Below, in pieces: positions 1 to 9,833 of a stretch of 64,000 bases of DNA. The DNA comes from Palleronia caenipelagi (GTDB lineage: Bacteria > Pseudomonadota > Alphaproteobacteria > Rhodobacterales > Rhodobacteraceae), in the NCBI RefSeq assembly GCF_007004065.1, contig NZ_VFSV01000009.1:62001-126000 (forward strand). The letters are read 5' to 3'. The position numbers and the translations under genes were made by a program. Position 1 is the first letter of the stretch, and the number at the start of each line of letters is the position of its first letter. A model generated the notes under the pieces. That model saw only the letters and a list, made by a program, of their open reading frames with translations. It made no database searches and was not told the DNA's origin.

Positions 1-100
1 TCCCGTCGATATCCTCAACCCTATCGATGAGCAGAAACGGGTAGCGATGGGGGATCAGCCGCTGGATCAGATGGATATCGGCGGATTTAAGATCAGACAT
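1..100 (-). CDS. fabZ: 3-hydroxyacyl-ACP dehydratase FabZ (N-terminal part)
   Basis: The minus strand from 100 begins [20 protein letters not shown] and continues [12 protein letters not shown], which is the conserved FabZ N-terminus with the catalytic His region ([11 protein letters not shown]). FabZ dehydrates 3-hydroxyacyl-ACP in fatty acid elongation. Only 33 codons are inside the window; the rest lies to the left. It follows ompH with a 64-base gap, the usual order of the lpx/fab envelope cluster, so lpxA probably comes next outside the window. Confidence 0.85.
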   Translation of the reverse strand, partial: MSDLKSADIHLIQRLIPHRYPFLLIDRVEDIDG

Positions 101-164
101 GAGGCCTCCGGGCAATGATTTACCTCCCGGATTACCCCCCACGGTCCTATCAGGCAAGGCACGG

Positions 165-764
165 TCAGTCCGGGGCGTCATCCGGGTCAGCCGACCCATC
201 CGGCGCAACCTCAGTCTCCGTTCCAAGGGCCAGATCAATTCTGCTGATCGCCCGGTCGGTGATATCAACCCGGGGAACGGCGGCCAGAACCACACGCCGA
301 TCCAAGAGAATTTGCGCTCCGACCTCCTGCAACAGCGCGATCAGGGTCGGCCCCGCCCGACGGAAAAACACCTGCCGCGCCTCTTCTTCGCGCTCAGCAA
401 GTGCCCGGGCCTTCGCATCCTGCTCACTGCGCAGCTGCGTCACCTTTTGATCGAACCGTGCGGCACGAGCCCGGAATTCGACCTGACTGAGAGAAGGCCT
501 CAGATCGGTCAATTCGCTCTCCTCCGCGGTCAGAGCCTGCTCGATCCGCCGGTTTTCGAGAGCCAGGGTCCGGCCCTGCGCCTCCAGTTCTGACAGAAGA
601 CTGCGCCCGAACTGACTGTCCTGGAATAACTTTTCCTGATCGACAACGACTACGGATGTCTCAACCGAAGTCCCGAAATTCTGCGCGGCAGCAGCGCCGA
701 CCAGAGCAAACAGCCCCAGTAGCGCCGCGCCCAGAAGATCAGAACTGCGTCGAAACCGTGACAT
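165..764 (-). CDS. OmpH/Skp family periplasmic chaperone
   Basis: The 199-residue protein has a signal peptide (SRFRR then a hydrophobic stretch ending VGAAAAQ) followed by a short beta segment containing [19 protein letters not shown] and a long charged helix (residues about 55-130), which is the Skp layout of a trimeric chaperone with coiled-coil arms. Skp carries unfolded outer membrane proteins to the BAM complex. The start codon lies 26 bases inside the end of bamA, so the two are translationally linked. The C-terminal tail is acidic and DPD-rich. Family assignment is firm; the length is slightly above E. coli Skp. Confidence 0.85.
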   Translation of the reverse strand: MSRFRRSSDLLGAALLGLFALVGAAAAQNFGTSVETSVVVVDQEKLFQDSQFGRSLLSELEAQGRTLALENRRIEQALTAEESELTDLRPSLSQVEFRARAARFDQKVTQLRSEQDAKARALAEREEEARQVFFRRAGPTLIALLQEVGAQILLDRRVVLAAVPRVDITDRAISRIDLALGTETEVAPDGSADPDDAPD

Positions 765-3072
765 CGAAATTACGCGTTTTATCGTAATCCTCGGATTTCA
801 GATCCGTGGTCCAGTTAAACCGCAGCGGGCCGAAGGGGCTATCCCAGAACAGTGCGACACCTGCGCTGGCGCGCAGGTTGAAGTCATCATCGACCTCCAT
901 CCCGTTCCAACCGTCTGTGTCGTCCAGATCCCAGACCGATCCGGCATCAAGAAAGACACCACCGGTGATCCCATATTCCTCTGGAATAAAAATCGGGAAC
1001 TGCGCTTCGAGGCGCGCTACAGCGTAGTAATTCCCGCCCAAAGCGTCTTCCTGCGGGGCGTTCAGGTCACGGGGACCCAGACCCAGCGGTTCAAATCCAC
1101 GGATTTGCCTGCTGTTGAGGAAGAAGCGGTCCGTCACCTTCGACGTGTCGCCGCTGAGCGTGTGGATAGCACCAGCCTCAATTGTCGCGGTCAGCGTCAC
1201 TTCTTCATCCCAGACCTGTCGCTGATAGGCCGCCAACGCGTTGGTTTCGATGAAAGAAATATCGCCCCCAAGACCCGCGAAATCCTGACTGAAGCGGAAG
1301 ACAATGCCGCTCGTTGGATCGAGTCCGCTACGTCGATTGTCGAAGCTGTAGGTATAACCCACGCTGGAGACGATCTGGTCGCCCTCCTCGCGCTGAATGA
1401 TCGGCGACGAGTCGTCCGGCACATCCTCCAGTTCGTTCCGTTCGATCCGGTACCGCAGAGCCAGACGGCCATTGCGGCTGATCGGGAAACTCACCGAGGG
1501 GCTGAACCCGACTTCCTTCGTGTTATAGGCCGCATTATCGAAATCGGTCTTGCGGTAGTACAGCTCAACCTGCCCGGTCAAATCGCGTCCGAACAGAGCG
1601 GGCTCCCCGAAGGTAAAGCTCGCCGAGTCCGTGCTGGTGCCGGTGGCAACGTTAAACGACAAAAATTGACCGCGCCCGAGGAAGTTCCGCTCGCTGAGGC
1701 CAATATTCAGACCAAGACCATTGTCAGTGGCGTAGGCGGCGCCAAGGGAGAGACTACCCGTGGGCTGTTCTTCCACATCCACATCGATGATGACCTGATC
1801 GGGAGTCGAGCCCTCGCGCGAATCGACATTGGCTTCGGCGAAATATCCAAGCGCCCGGATACGTTCTGCTGCAGACCGGATCTCTCGCGGATTGAATGGG
1901 TCGCCCTCTACCGTGGTAAACTCGCGACGGATCACCCGGTCAAGAGTGTTCGTATTGCCTTCAATATCGATCCGCTCGACGAAAATCCGAGGTCCGCGCT
2001 CCAGCCGGAAATTCACGTTTAGCTGAAGATTGCGCGGATCGCGGGTAACTTGTGGCGTCGCACGGACAAAGCTCAAACCGTTCTGGGTCGCCAGACGCTC
2101 CATCCGGTCGATCGCGTTGTCGATGGCGGCAGGCGAATAATACCGTCCCGGCTCAATCCGCGACACTGCGAGATAGTCCTCGGCATTCAGCCCGGGAATA
2201 TCGCTGGACGCGGTGATCCGGCCAAAGCTCCAGCGATTGCCTTCCTGAATGTTGTACTGGACGAAAAAAGCATTCCGCTCGCGGGAGAACTGGTTGCTGA
2301 CGCTGCGAATACGAAAATCGATGAAGCCGCGGGACTGATAGAAATCAGTCAGCAAGCGTCGGTCGAATTGCTCACGTTCCGCCACAAACGTGTCGCTGCC
2401 AATGAACTGACGCAACAGGCCGGCTTGCTTCGTGGCCAGCGCGCGGCGCAGGCGGCGATCCGAGTAGCTGCGGTTGCCAACAAAAGACAAACGCTCGATC
2501 TCGACCACACGACCCTCGGCGACTTCGAAGACCACATCGACCTGATCGTTGCCACGCCGGATCAGCCGGGGCGTGACGGCGGCGGCGAGGTTGCCGCGCT
2601 GCTCGTAGGCACCCGCCAGCGCGGCGGCATCTTCTTCGACCTGATCGGGATTGAATACGCGGTTCGGTACCGATCCCAGAAGCGGTGTCAGATCCTCATC
2701 ATCTACGCGCGTGTTCCCCTCGATGGAGATCCGGCGAACGATAGGCCATTCCTTCACCGTCACGACGAGCGTGCTTCCGCGCGGCTCAATCTCTACCTCT
2801 TCAAAGAGGCCGGACGCGACCAGACGCTGATAGGCTTCATTCAGCTGACCGGCAGTGACCGCCCCACGCGGCAACGCCAGAAAGGCCGAGACCGTACTGA
2901 CATCCACACGGCGATTACCGCGCACATCGATGGTGGACACCTGATAAGCCTGCGCCTCAGCTGCGCTTGGGGTCAGAGATACCAGTCCTGTGGGCAGCGG
3001 CAACGCCGCAAGGGTACAGAGAAGGGTCGCGCGAACGGCGTTCTGCCGGCGGTGCACCTTTTGAAACGTCAT
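739..3072 (-). CDS. bamA: Outer membrane protein assembly factor BamA
   Basis: The 777-residue protein starts with a signal peptide (cleavage likely after AEAQA near residue 42), then five POTRA repeats (about 43-430, first one with TIDVRGNRRVD) and a C-terminal 16-strand barrel that ends in an aromatic residue (STQF). The barrel loop 6 motif is present as IRGF near residue 666. BamA inserts beta-barrel proteins into the outer membrane. It sits between rseP and ompH as in most proteobacteria. Length is normal for the family. Confidence 0.96.
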   Translation of the reverse strand: MTFQKVHRRQNAVRATLLCTLAALPLPTGLVSLTPSAAEAQAYQVSTIDVRGNRRVDVSTVSAFLALPRGAVTAGQLNEAYQRLVASGLFEEVEIEPRGSTLVVTVKEWPIVRRISIEGNTRVDDEDLTPLLGSVPNRVFNPDQVEEDAAALAGAYEQRGNLAAAVTPRLIRRGNDQVDVVFEVAEGRVVEIERLSFVGNRSYSDRRLRRALATKQAGLLRQFIGSDTFVAEREQFDRRLLTDFYQSRGFIDFRIRSVSNQFSRERNAFFVQYNIQEGNRWSFGRITASSDIPGLNAEDYLAVSRIEPGRYYSPAAIDNAIDRMERLATQNGLSFVRATPQVTRDPRNLQLNVNFRLERGPRIFVERIDIEGNTNTLDRVIRREFTTVEGDPFNPREIRSAAERIRALGYFAEANVDSREGSTPDQVIIDVDVEEQPTGSLSLGAAYATDNGLGLNIGLSERNFLGRGQFLSFNVATGTSTDSASFTFGEPALFGRDLTGQVELYYRKTDFDNAAYNTKEVGFSPSVSFPISRNGRLALRYRIERNELEDVPDDSSPIIQREEGDQIVSSVGYTYSFDNRRSGLDPTSGIVFRFSQDFAGLGGDISFIETNALAAYQRQVWDEEVTLTATIEAGAIHTLSGDTSKVTDRFFLNSRQIRGFEPLGLGPRDLNAPQEDALGGNYYAVARLEAQFPIFIPEEYGITGGVFLDAGSVWDLDDTDGWNGMEVDDDFNLRASAGVALFWDSPFGPLRFNWTTDLKSEDYDKTRNFDVTVSTQF

Positions 3073-3146
3073 GAAACCGTCCCGTCGAGTAATTTCTCTT
3101 CTGTGACTATCGGGGACCTACGGGCTTGTCAAAACGTCCCTCAGCG

Positions 3147-4487
3147 TCAGGGGCAGAAGAGATCGTTTGTCAGCGCAAAAGCCATTAAGCTCAGCAGTAG
3201 CGCCAGACCACCGACCATCAACGCGTTCAACGCCCGCTCCGACGGTGCCCGGCCCGTAATTGCTTCGTAGGCGTAAAATACCAGATGGCCGCCATCGAGA
3301 ATTGGGATCGGGAAGAGGTTCATCAAACCGATGGCCGTGGACAGCACCGCGATGAACCAGACGAAGCTCAACAAACCTGCGCTGGCGGCGGCACCGGAGG
3401 TCTCGGCAATTCCCACCGGCCCTTGCAGGTTGCAGGACGAGATCGCCCCGATGGCCATATGGTACAGACCCGACAGGCTCGATTTCACAATGAAGATCGT
3501 CTGATCGACGCCATAACCCAGCGCCGCGAGAGGTCCGGGCGTACTACGCTCCAGCTCAAAGATCGCGCCCGCAGTCACACCGATGAGCCAGCGCGTTTCA
3601 AAGCCGCCATCAGCGGTGGGCAGATCCATCCGCTTGGGCGTCAGGGTCACGTCGAACTCTTCACCGCCCTGCTCCGCGCCGGGTCGCCAGACCGAAAAAC
3701 GCATTGGGCTGCCATCGGAGTTGCCGACGAGGTCCCTCAGCGTTTCGAACGCCACAACCGGCTCGCCATCTACGGCGCGGATCACATCACCCTCGACGAG
3801 CCCCGCCTCAGCCGCGGCAGATTTTGGCGTCACGCCGCCCACGATGGCAGGCAGCGGAAACGGGCCCTCGACTATCCGCCGGTCACCGAACCGCCGGATC
3901 TCGTAATCGATCCGCTCCTCGACCGGCACCTCTGTCAGCACCGCGCCTAACTCGTCGGCGCCGGTCACCTCCAGGCCCGCAATCGCGATCAGTTCATCGC
4001 CCTGCTGAAGTACCGCCTCCGCTCCCGGCAAAGACAATTGACGTTCGATTGTAACCGGATCGCTGGTGACGCCGCGTACGGAAAGCACGATGGCGAAGAC
4101 GAGGATCGACAGGATAAAGTTGAAAACTGGTCCAGCAGCGACGGTAGCGGTCCGGGCCCATAGCGGAGCACCGGACATGGTCTCGCGCCGCTCCGCCGCA
4201 GATTGTGGAGCCGGATCACTGCCAACGCTTGCCGCATTCGCGTCGCCCCGGAACTTCACATAGCCGCCGACCGGGAAGGCCGCGATCTGCCAGCGGGTGC
4301 CACGTTTATCGACGCGCGAGGCCAGCACCGGCCCCATGCCGATCGAGAAAACATCAGCCTGAATCCCTGACCATCGGCCGACGATGTAGTGGCCGTATTC
4401 GTGGATCGCGACAATAATGCTGAGGGCTGCGATGAACGCGCCGATGGTAAAGATCAACGATCCGAAATCGGGCAGAAAATCGGGCAT
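3147..4487 (-). CDS. rseP: Site-2 intramembrane zinc metalloprotease RseP/MmpA
   Basis: The 446-residue membrane protein carries the zinc motif HEYGH at residues 29-33 in the first transmembrane segment and the second metal-binding motif NLFPIPILDGGH near residue 395. PDZ-like domains lie between (residues about 125-300). S2P proteases cut membrane-bound anti-sigma factors and signal peptides. In Caulobacter the orthologue MmpA degrades PodJ, but no target can be read here. It is 9 bases downstream of dxr and upstream of bamA. Confidence 0.94.
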   Translation of the reverse strand: MPDFLPDFGSLIFTIGAFIAALSIIVAIHEYGHYIVGRWSGIQADVFSIGMGPVLASRVDKRGTRWQIAAFPVGGYVKFRGDANAASVGSDPAPQSAAERRETMSGAPLWARTATVAAGPVFNFILSILVFAIVLSVRGVTSDPVTIERQLSLPGAEAVLQQGDELIAIAGLEVTGADELGAVLTEVPVEERIDYEIRRFGDRRIVEGPFPLPAIVGGVTPKSAAAEAGLVEGDVIRAVDGEPVVAFETLRDLVGNSDGSPMRFSVWRPGAEQGGEEFDVTLTPKRMDLPTADGGFETRWLIGVTAGAIFELERSTPGPLAALGYGVDQTIFIVKSSLSGLYHMAIGAISSCNLQGPVGIAETSGAAASAGLLSFVWFIAVLSTAIGLMNLFPIPILDGGHLVFYAYEAITGRAPSERALNALMVGGLALLLSLMAFALTNDLFCP

Positions 4488-4496
4488 GAAAGCTCC

Positions 4497-5666
4497 TCAG
4501 GTGGTAATTTTTGGGACCAGCTCATCGGCCAGCGCCCTCGCCGTGCGGTCCGCGCTCATCACGTCATCTAAGCGCATCTCGCCAGATCCAAAGCCCTCTG
4601 CACTCACTTTTTCGAGCACCGCTTCGACGAGCTCCGACATCTGCAGGAAACCGATCCGGCCCGCGATGAAATGGTCAAGCGCCCGTTCCTTGGCCGCGTT
4701 GAACGTCGCCCCGGCAAGACCTCCCGCCGCCATTACGTCCCGCGCCAGCCGGAGAGCCGGATAGCGGGTCTCGTCGGGCGCAATGAAGTTCATCTGGCCG
4801 ATCTTCGCGAAATCCAGTCGCTCCACCGGAAGAGCCTGTCGATCCGGCCAATTCAGGGCATACCCGATGGCATGACGCATATCATGCGGGCCCACATGGG
4901 CCATGATGCCCCCATCGACGAATCCCACCATCGCATGGATCAGGCTCTCGGGGTGGACCAGCGCTTCGATCCGCTTTGGCTCGATACCGAAAAACTCATG
5001 TGTCTCAATGAGTTCAAGCGCCTTGTTGAACATCGACGCCGAATCGATGGTGATCCGCTGGCCCATGTCCCAGTTCGGATGCGTGGCGGCTTCGGCAGGG
5101 GTCGCGCGGGCGAGCTTGTCGAGCGGCCAATCCCTGAAAGCCCCACCGCTGGCGGTAATAATCACCCGCTCCACGCGCGACATGTCCTCACCGTTGAGGG
5201 CCTGAAAGACCGCCGAGTGCTCGCTATCCACCGGCAAGACGCGGGCTCCGGCATTCCGAGCGGTCCGCATCAGAAGTTCGCCGGCGCAGACGAGGCTCTC
5301 CTTGTTGGCGAGCGCGAGCGTGGCTCCCTGCTCCAGCGCCACCAGACCCGGCTCAAGCCCCGCAGAACCCACAATGCCGGACATCACCCAATCCGCTGGC
5401 CGGGTCCCGGCTTCGAGCAGAGCGGTGCGCCCGGCGGCGGCTTCGACGCCCGACCCGGCCAGCGCATCGCGCAGGTCCGTCAGGCAGTCTTCATGAGCGG
5501 TAACTGCGACTTCGGCGCCCAGCCTTCGCGCTTGTTCGGCCAAGAGCGCGACATTGCGCCCGCCGGTCAGAGCCACAACTTGGTAGGCGTCACGGTCCCG
5601 GGAAATGAGGTCAATGGTCGAGCAGCCGATGGAGCCGGTTGCCCCATAAATCGTCACGCGGCGCAT
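4497..5666 (-). CDS. dxr: 1-deoxy-D-xylulose 5-phosphate reductoisomerase
   Basis: The 389-residue enzyme shows the NADPH-binding GATGSIG motif at residues 8-14, the metal and substrate region VDSEHSA near residue 147, and the flexible-loop HPNWDMG segment. Dxr makes 2-C-methyl-D-erythritol 4-phosphate in the non-mevalonate isoprenoid pathway, feeding undecaprenyl and quinone synthesis. That fits its place next to cdsA and uppS. Length is typical and the stop is 9 bases from rseP. Confidence 0.96.
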   Translation of the reverse strand: MRRVTIYGATGSIGCSTIDLISRDRDAYQVVALTGGRNVALLAEQARRLGAEVAVTAHEDCLTDLRDALAGSGVEAAAGRTALLEAGTRPADWVMSGIVGSAGLEPGLVALEQGATLALANKESLVCAGELLMRTARNAGARVLPVDSEHSAVFQALNGEDMSRVERVIITASGGAFRDWPLDKLARATPAEAATHPNWDMGQRITIDSASMFNKALELIETHEFFGIEPKRIEALVHPESLIHAMVGFVDGGIMAHVGPHDMRHAIGYALNWPDRQALPVERLDFAKIGQMNFIAPDETRYPALRLARDVMAAGGLAGATFNAAKERALDHFIAGRIGFLQMSELVEAVLEKVSAEGFGSGEMRLDDVMSADRTARALADELVPKITT

Positions 5667-5672
5667 AAAATC

Positions 5673-6461
5673 TTATCCTGCAACGGGAAAAGGAAATCCA
5701 ATGAGCGGCGTGATGAGGAGCAGCAGTACCGAGGCCCCCAGCATACCGTCAAACCGGTCAAAAAGCCCCCCGTGACCGGGCAGTAACGCAGAGCTGTCCT
5801 TGACGCCCGCGCGACGCTTGACCGCAGATTCCGCCACGTCCCCGACTTGCCCTGCCATCGACAAAACAATGGAAATCGGGACCAGTTCGGACGTCACTCC
5901 GAGGATGGCCGCGAAAACGCCACCGACCACAGCTGCACCGATCCAGCCCGCGATGGTCCCGGACCATGTCTTGTTCGGTGACACGCGGGTCCACATTTTC
6001 GGTCCGCCGATCAGACGGCCGAACACATAGCCGAACACATCCGTCACGATGACGACGAGGGCCAGCCAGAGCATCCATGTGATCCCGTCATCAAGCCGGA
6101 GGAAGATCAGTCCGAGACCGGCGAGCTGGATCAGCGTCGCGTAGAGCGCGTAGGTCAGGCGATGCTCATTGATTGTGGCAACGCCGTAAAAGACGGGAAC
6201 GGCCAGCAACAACAGGGCGTACCCCGTGGGAAGGACCGACTCAGCAGCGAGCGCGAGACCGACCACGATACCCAGACGCATGGCCGGCGCTTCGGGATCG
6301 AGCATGCGCACCAGTTCCCAGGTGATCACGGCGCAGATGCCGACGGTCATCGCCGTAAAGAGCCACCCTCCGACCCAGACGCAGATCAGCGCCACGACGG
6401 CCATCGCCGCTCCGACGCCGAGGCGTTCGCCTAAATCACCCCAGCGACCGGCGCTGCTCAT
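5673..6461 (-). CDS. cdsA: Phosphatidate cytidylyltransferase CdsA
   Basis: The 262-residue polytopic protein contains the SPNKTWSGTIAGW segment and the C-terminal family signature ESAVKRRAGVKDSSALLPGH followed by GGLFDRFDGM. It forms CDP-diacylglycerol from phosphatidate and CTP in the inner membrane. The start overlaps the end of uppS by four bases (ATGA) and the stop is six bases before dxr, so it lies in a single operon with both. Confidence 0.94.
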   Translation of the reverse strand: MSSAGRWGDLGERLGVGAAMAVVALICVWVGGWLFTAMTVGICAVITWELVRMLDPEAPAMRLGIVVGLALAAESVLPTGYALLLLAVPVFYGVATINEHRLTYALYATLIQLAGLGLIFLRLDDGITWMLWLALVVIVTDVFGYVFGRLIGGPKMWTRVSPNKTWSGTIAGWIGAAVVGGVFAAILGVTSELVPISIVLSMAGQVGDVAESAVKRRAGVKDSSALLPGHGGLFDRFDGMLGASVLLLLITPLIGFPFPVAG

Positions 6462-7180
6462 GCGGGGACCGCACCGTAGCGGCGTTCCCGGGAGCCAAAG
6501 CGCGACAGGACCTCCGCGAATTTTTCAACAGTGAAGTCGGGCCAAAGAGTGTTGACGAATTCATATTCGGCATAAGCCGATTGCCAGAGTAGGAAATTCG
6601 AGATCCGGGCCTCGCCACTGGTGCGGATCACCAGATCGGGATCGGGCAGGAAGTGGGTGTCGAGGAAACGCGCGAGGGTCGTCTCATCGACCTCTGACGG
6701 TGCGAGACGCCCTGCGGCGACTTCGGCGGCCATCCGCTTCGTTGCGCGCCCAATCTCATCCCGCCCACCATAGTTCAGGGCGACCGTCACGTGCACGCGG
6801 TCGTTATGGGATGTAAGAAGCTCCAGCTCATCCATCAGCTTCACCAGCTTCGGATCGAGACGCACGCGGTCGCCGATGAACCGGACCCGCGCGCCCTCGG
6901 CCAGCAGATCACGGGCCTCGGCCTGAATGTAGCGACGGAACAGCTTCATCAGCCCCGCGACCTCGGTCTGGGTGCGGCGCCAGTTTTCTGTCGAGAACGC
7001 AAAGATCGTCAGATATTTGACGCCAAGATCCGGACATGCGCGCACGATCTCCTTGACCCGTCGGGCGCCGGCGTGATGGCCGAAGAGACGGGGCTTGCCG
7101 CGCGATTTTGCCCAACGCCCGTTACCGTCCATGATGCATGCCACATGCCGCGGCGATGCATTCTCCGTTTCCTGCCCCAT
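6458..7180 (-). CDS. uppS: Isoprenyl transferase (undecaprenyl diphosphate synthase) UppS
   Basis: The protein has the catalytic MDGNGRWA motif near its N-terminus and the substrate-binding RTSGEARISNFLLWQ motif near residue 190. It elongates farnesyl diphosphate to the C55 lipid carrier for peptidoglycan. I chose the ATG at 7180 because a GAAGGG lies nine bases upstream; the in-frame ATG at 7189 directly abuts that sequence and would add three residues. It overlaps cdsA by four bases. Confidence 0.94.
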   Translation of the reverse strand: MGQETENASPRHVACIMDGNGRWAKSRGKPRLFGHHAGARRVKEIVRACPDLGVKYLTIFAFSTENWRRTQTEVAGLMKLFRRYIQAEARDLLAEGARVRFIGDRVRLDPKLVKLMDELELLTSHNDRVHVTVALNYGGRDEIGRATKRMAAEVAAGRLAPSEVDETTLARFLDTHFLPDPDLVIRTSGEARISNFLLWQSAYAEYEFVNTLWPDFTVEKFAEVLSRFGSRERRYGAVPA

Positions 7181-7245
7181 GGCCGTCATCCCTTCGTTCC
7201 CGTCATGCCGCGCAAATCACCCACGCTGAGCCGCAGCGCGACCCC

Positions 7246-7809
7246 TCAAACCTGCATGATTTCCGCTTGCTTATGCTCAAGCGCGTCATCAACCGACTTG
7301 ATATGGGCGTCGGTCATCTCCTGAATCTCGGTCTGCCACAGCTTCTGATCGTCCTCGCCCATGCCAGCCGATTTCGCCTTTTTCAACTGGTCCATCCCGT
7401 CACGACGGACGTTGCGTATCGCAACACGGGCGCTTTCTGCATAGGAGCCGGCCACTTTGGCAAGTTCCCGCCGACGCTCCTCATTCAGTTCGGGGATCGG
7501 CAGGCGGATCGTCGTGCCATCGATCACCGGGTTGATGCCCAGACCAGATTCGCGGATCGCTTTCTCGGCCTTCCCAACGAGGCTTTTGTCCCAGATGCTG
7601 ATCGTCACCATCCGCGGCTCGGGAACGTTTACTGTCCCCACCTGATTGATCGGCGTCATCGCTCCATAGGCATCGACCATAATCGGCTCCACCATCGTCG
7701 CCGAAGCCCGACCGGTGCGCAGAGAGGCAAATTCCTGCCGCAGCGCCTGCAAGGCCCCATCCATCCGCCGCTGCAGGTCGTCGGTGTCGATATCGATATC
7801 GTCTGACAT
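7246..7809 (-). CDS. frr: Ribosome recycling factor
   Basis: The 187-residue protein has the Frr signature regions: [10 protein letters not shown] near residue 28, [20 protein letters not shown] near residue 93, and the three-helix bundle C-terminus. It splits post-termination ribosomes together with EF-G. It lies between pyrH (74 bases away) and uppS, the order common in alphaproteobacteria. Confidence 0.97.
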   Translation of the reverse strand: MSDDIDIDTDDLQRRMDGALQALRQEFASLRTGRASATMVEPIMVDAYGAMTPINQVGTVNVPEPRMVTISIWDKSLVGKAEKAIRESGLGINPVIDGTTIRLPIPELNEERRRELAKVAGSYAESARVAIRNVRRDGMDQLKKAKSAGMGEDDQKLWQTEIQEMTDAHIKSVDDALEHKQAEIMQV

Positions 7810-7883
7810 ATCTGTTCTTCCGTAACAGGGTTGGTCTTAACAAAGGGTATGCCGCAATCACAGTGAGAAGGCCAGAAGCCCCC

Positions 7884-8618
7884 TCATCCTTCCACCACTG
7901 TAAAGGTTCCCTCGCCCTGCAAAATCCCGCGAAAGCCGCCGGGTTCATCGAGACTGAACACCACAATGGGCAGATGATTGTCGCGCGCCAGGGCGATGGC
8001 GGAGGCATCCATCACGTTCAGGTGCTGCTGGAGCACATCATCATAGGTCACCCGGTCGAACCGCTTGGCGTCATCATGCTTGGCCGGGTCCTTGTCATAG
8101 ACCCCGTCCACACCGTTCTTGCCCATAAAGATGGCCTCACATGCCATCTCGGACGCGCGCAGTGTTGCGGCGGTGTCGGTGGTGAAATAGGGATTTCCGG
8201 TGCCTGCGGCAAAAATACAGACCCGCTTTTTCTCCAAGTGGCGCACAGCACGGCGGCGAATGTAGGGTTCACAGATTTCGTTCATCGTGATCGCCGAGAT
8301 CACCCGGGTGTGAATCCCCAGCGATTCCAGTGAGCCCTGCATGGCCAGCGCATTCATCACCGTGCCCAGCATCCCCATGTAGTCAGCCGTGGTTCGGTCA
8401 ACACCGCCCTGTGCAGACCCTTGCAGGCCACGGAAAATATTGCCGCCGCCGATCACCATGCAGATCTCGACGCCCATATCGTGGACAGACTTCACTTCAC
8501 GGGCAATGCGCTCGACCGTGGGCGGGTGCAGGCCAAAGCCCTGATCCCCCATCAAAGCCTCACCGGAAATTTTCAGCATCACCCGGTCGTAACGACGGTC
8601 GGTCTCTGTGTCGGTCAT
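7884..8618 (-). CDS. pyrH: UMP kinase PyrH
   Basis: The 244-residue amino-acid-kinase fold protein shows [15 protein letters not shown] near the N-terminus, the [11 protein letters not shown]-binding motif and a DGVYDKDP segment. It phosphorylates UMP to UDP. The open frame extends upstream to 8924 but that part is antisense to miaA. The ATG at 8618, giving [13 protein letters not shown], matches the family's N-terminus. It heads the frr-uppS-cdsA-dxr run and diverges from miaA over an 81-base gap. Confidence 0.95.
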   Translation of the reverse strand: MTDTETDRRYDRVMLKISGEALMGDQGFGLHPPTVERIAREVKSVHDMGVEICMVIGGGNIFRGLQGSAQGGVDRTTADYMGMLGTVMNALAMQGSLESLGIHTRVISAITMNEICEPYIRRRAVRHLEKKRVCIFAAGTGNPYFTTDTAATLRASEMACEAIFMGKNGVDGVYDKDPAKHDDAKRFDRVTYDDVLQQHLNVMDASAIALARDNHLPIVVFSLDEPGGFRGILQGEGTFTVVEG

Positions 8619-8699
8619 GGTCGCGCCCCGCTTTGCATCCGTTGCCTGTTTGTCGCAAAAGCGTCGCCGGGACAACTGCCGGATGGGGCCTCTCGCCAG

Positions 8700-9566
8700 A
8701 TGAATACAGCCGACCTGATCAGAAGGAGCGCTGACAGCCGTCCAGTGCTGATCGCAGGGCCCACGGCCAGTGGCAAATCGGCCCTGGCTCTGGAGATCGC
8801 CGAAACTCATGGCGGTGTGATTGTTAATGCCGACGCCTTGCAAGTTTACGACGGGTGGCGCGTTCTTACGGCGCGGCCGCCTGACGAAGATCTCGTCCGT
8901 GCACCTCATCACCTCTACGGACATGTGTCCCGCATCACGCCCTACTCAGTCGGCCACTGGCTGCGCGACATCGCACCACTTCTCAATGGCACCCGCCCGA
9001 TTATTGTCGGCGGCACCGGGCTTTATCTCACGGCACTCACCGAGGGTCTGGCGGAGATTCCCCCGACGCCGCCGGACGTTCGTGCCGAAGCGGATCACCT
9101 CGACCGCGAGATGATGCTGGCCGTTCTCGACCCCCGAACCCGCTCCCGGATCGATATTCTCAACCGCATGCGGGTTCAGCGCGCCTGGGAGGTTCAGACG
9201 GCGACCGGGCGCGGTCTCGCGGACTGGCAAGATGAAACCCCGGCCCCGCTCCTGCCCCTGAGCGACGCGCTGGCAGTGGTGATCGATGCGCCGCCTGAGC
9301 GGCTTAATCGAAGGATCGAACGACGCTTCGATCTGATGCTGGAACACGGAGCGCTTGAAGAGGTCCGATCCAATCTGGCGGATTTCGATCCGACCCGCCC
9401 CGGTGACCGGGCCATCGGCGCGCCCGAGTTGGTTGCTTATCTGCGCGGCGAAATGACCCTTACTGAGGCACGCGAACGGAGCGTCATTGCGACGCGCCAA
9501 TATGCCAAGCGCCAACGAACCTGGTTCCGGTCGCGGATGAGGGACTGGCGGACTCTCTCGATTTAA
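8700..9566 (+). CDS. miaA: tRNA dimethylallyltransferase MiaA
   Basis: The 288-residue protein starts at ATG 8700 and shows the P-loop [12 protein letters not shown] (about residues 18-29), the substrate segment [11 protein letters not shown], and the GGTGLYL and ERRFDLML motifs. It puts an isopentenyl group on A37 of tRNAs reading UNN codons. The open frame continues upstream to 8421 but only antisense to pyrH, so those codons are rejected. It is transcribed divergently from pyrH. Confidence 0.94.
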   Translation: MNTADLIRRSADSRPVLIAGPTASGKSALALEIAETHGGVIVNADALQVYDGWRVLTARPPDEDLVRAPHHLYGHVSRITPYSVGHWLRDIAPLLNGTRPIIVGGTGLYLTALTEGLAEIPPTPPDVRAEADHLDREMMLAVLDPRTRSRIDILNRMRVQRAWEVQTATGRGLADWQDETPAPLLPLSDALAVVIDAPPERLNRRIERRFDLMLEHGALEEVRSNLADFDPTRPGDRAIGAPELVAYLRGEMTLTEARERSVIATRQYAKRQRTWFRSRMRDWRTLSI

Positions 9567-9833
9567 TCGCTATACAAGTAACTTATCGAATGTTCTTGAC
9601 GCGAACTGTAGAGAGTATCGAGCGGTCATTTGGGAGACGGGCGGGTGACCATCGTACGCAATTTGTGTCGGTTTCTGACTAAATTATGGTCGCTTTTGAG
9701 CCGTCAACCTATGCAATCGGGTTGACCCGCCCCCCCAATTCATGTGCAACCTATGCCCAAATCCGCCGTGTAAGCGCTTGATCAGGTTCGACCTGTCCGC
9801 ATGCAAACGGTAAAGAACACAGGGAGAGCCACG
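9567..9833. other. Intergenic region upstream of the ABC transporter operon
   Basis: This 267-base gap between miaA and the transporter holds no convincing gene. It contains two copies of CAACCTATGC (near 9705 and 9748) and a short inverted repeat, TCAACC...GGTTGA, around 9703-9725. The transporter promoter is expected here. No operator can be named. Confidence 0.4.

Noticed and set aside
2050-3270. A 406-codon plus-strand frame opposite bamA
   Set aside because: It is antisense to the POTRA region of bamA and crosses the bamA-rseP gap without a ribosome site or motif.
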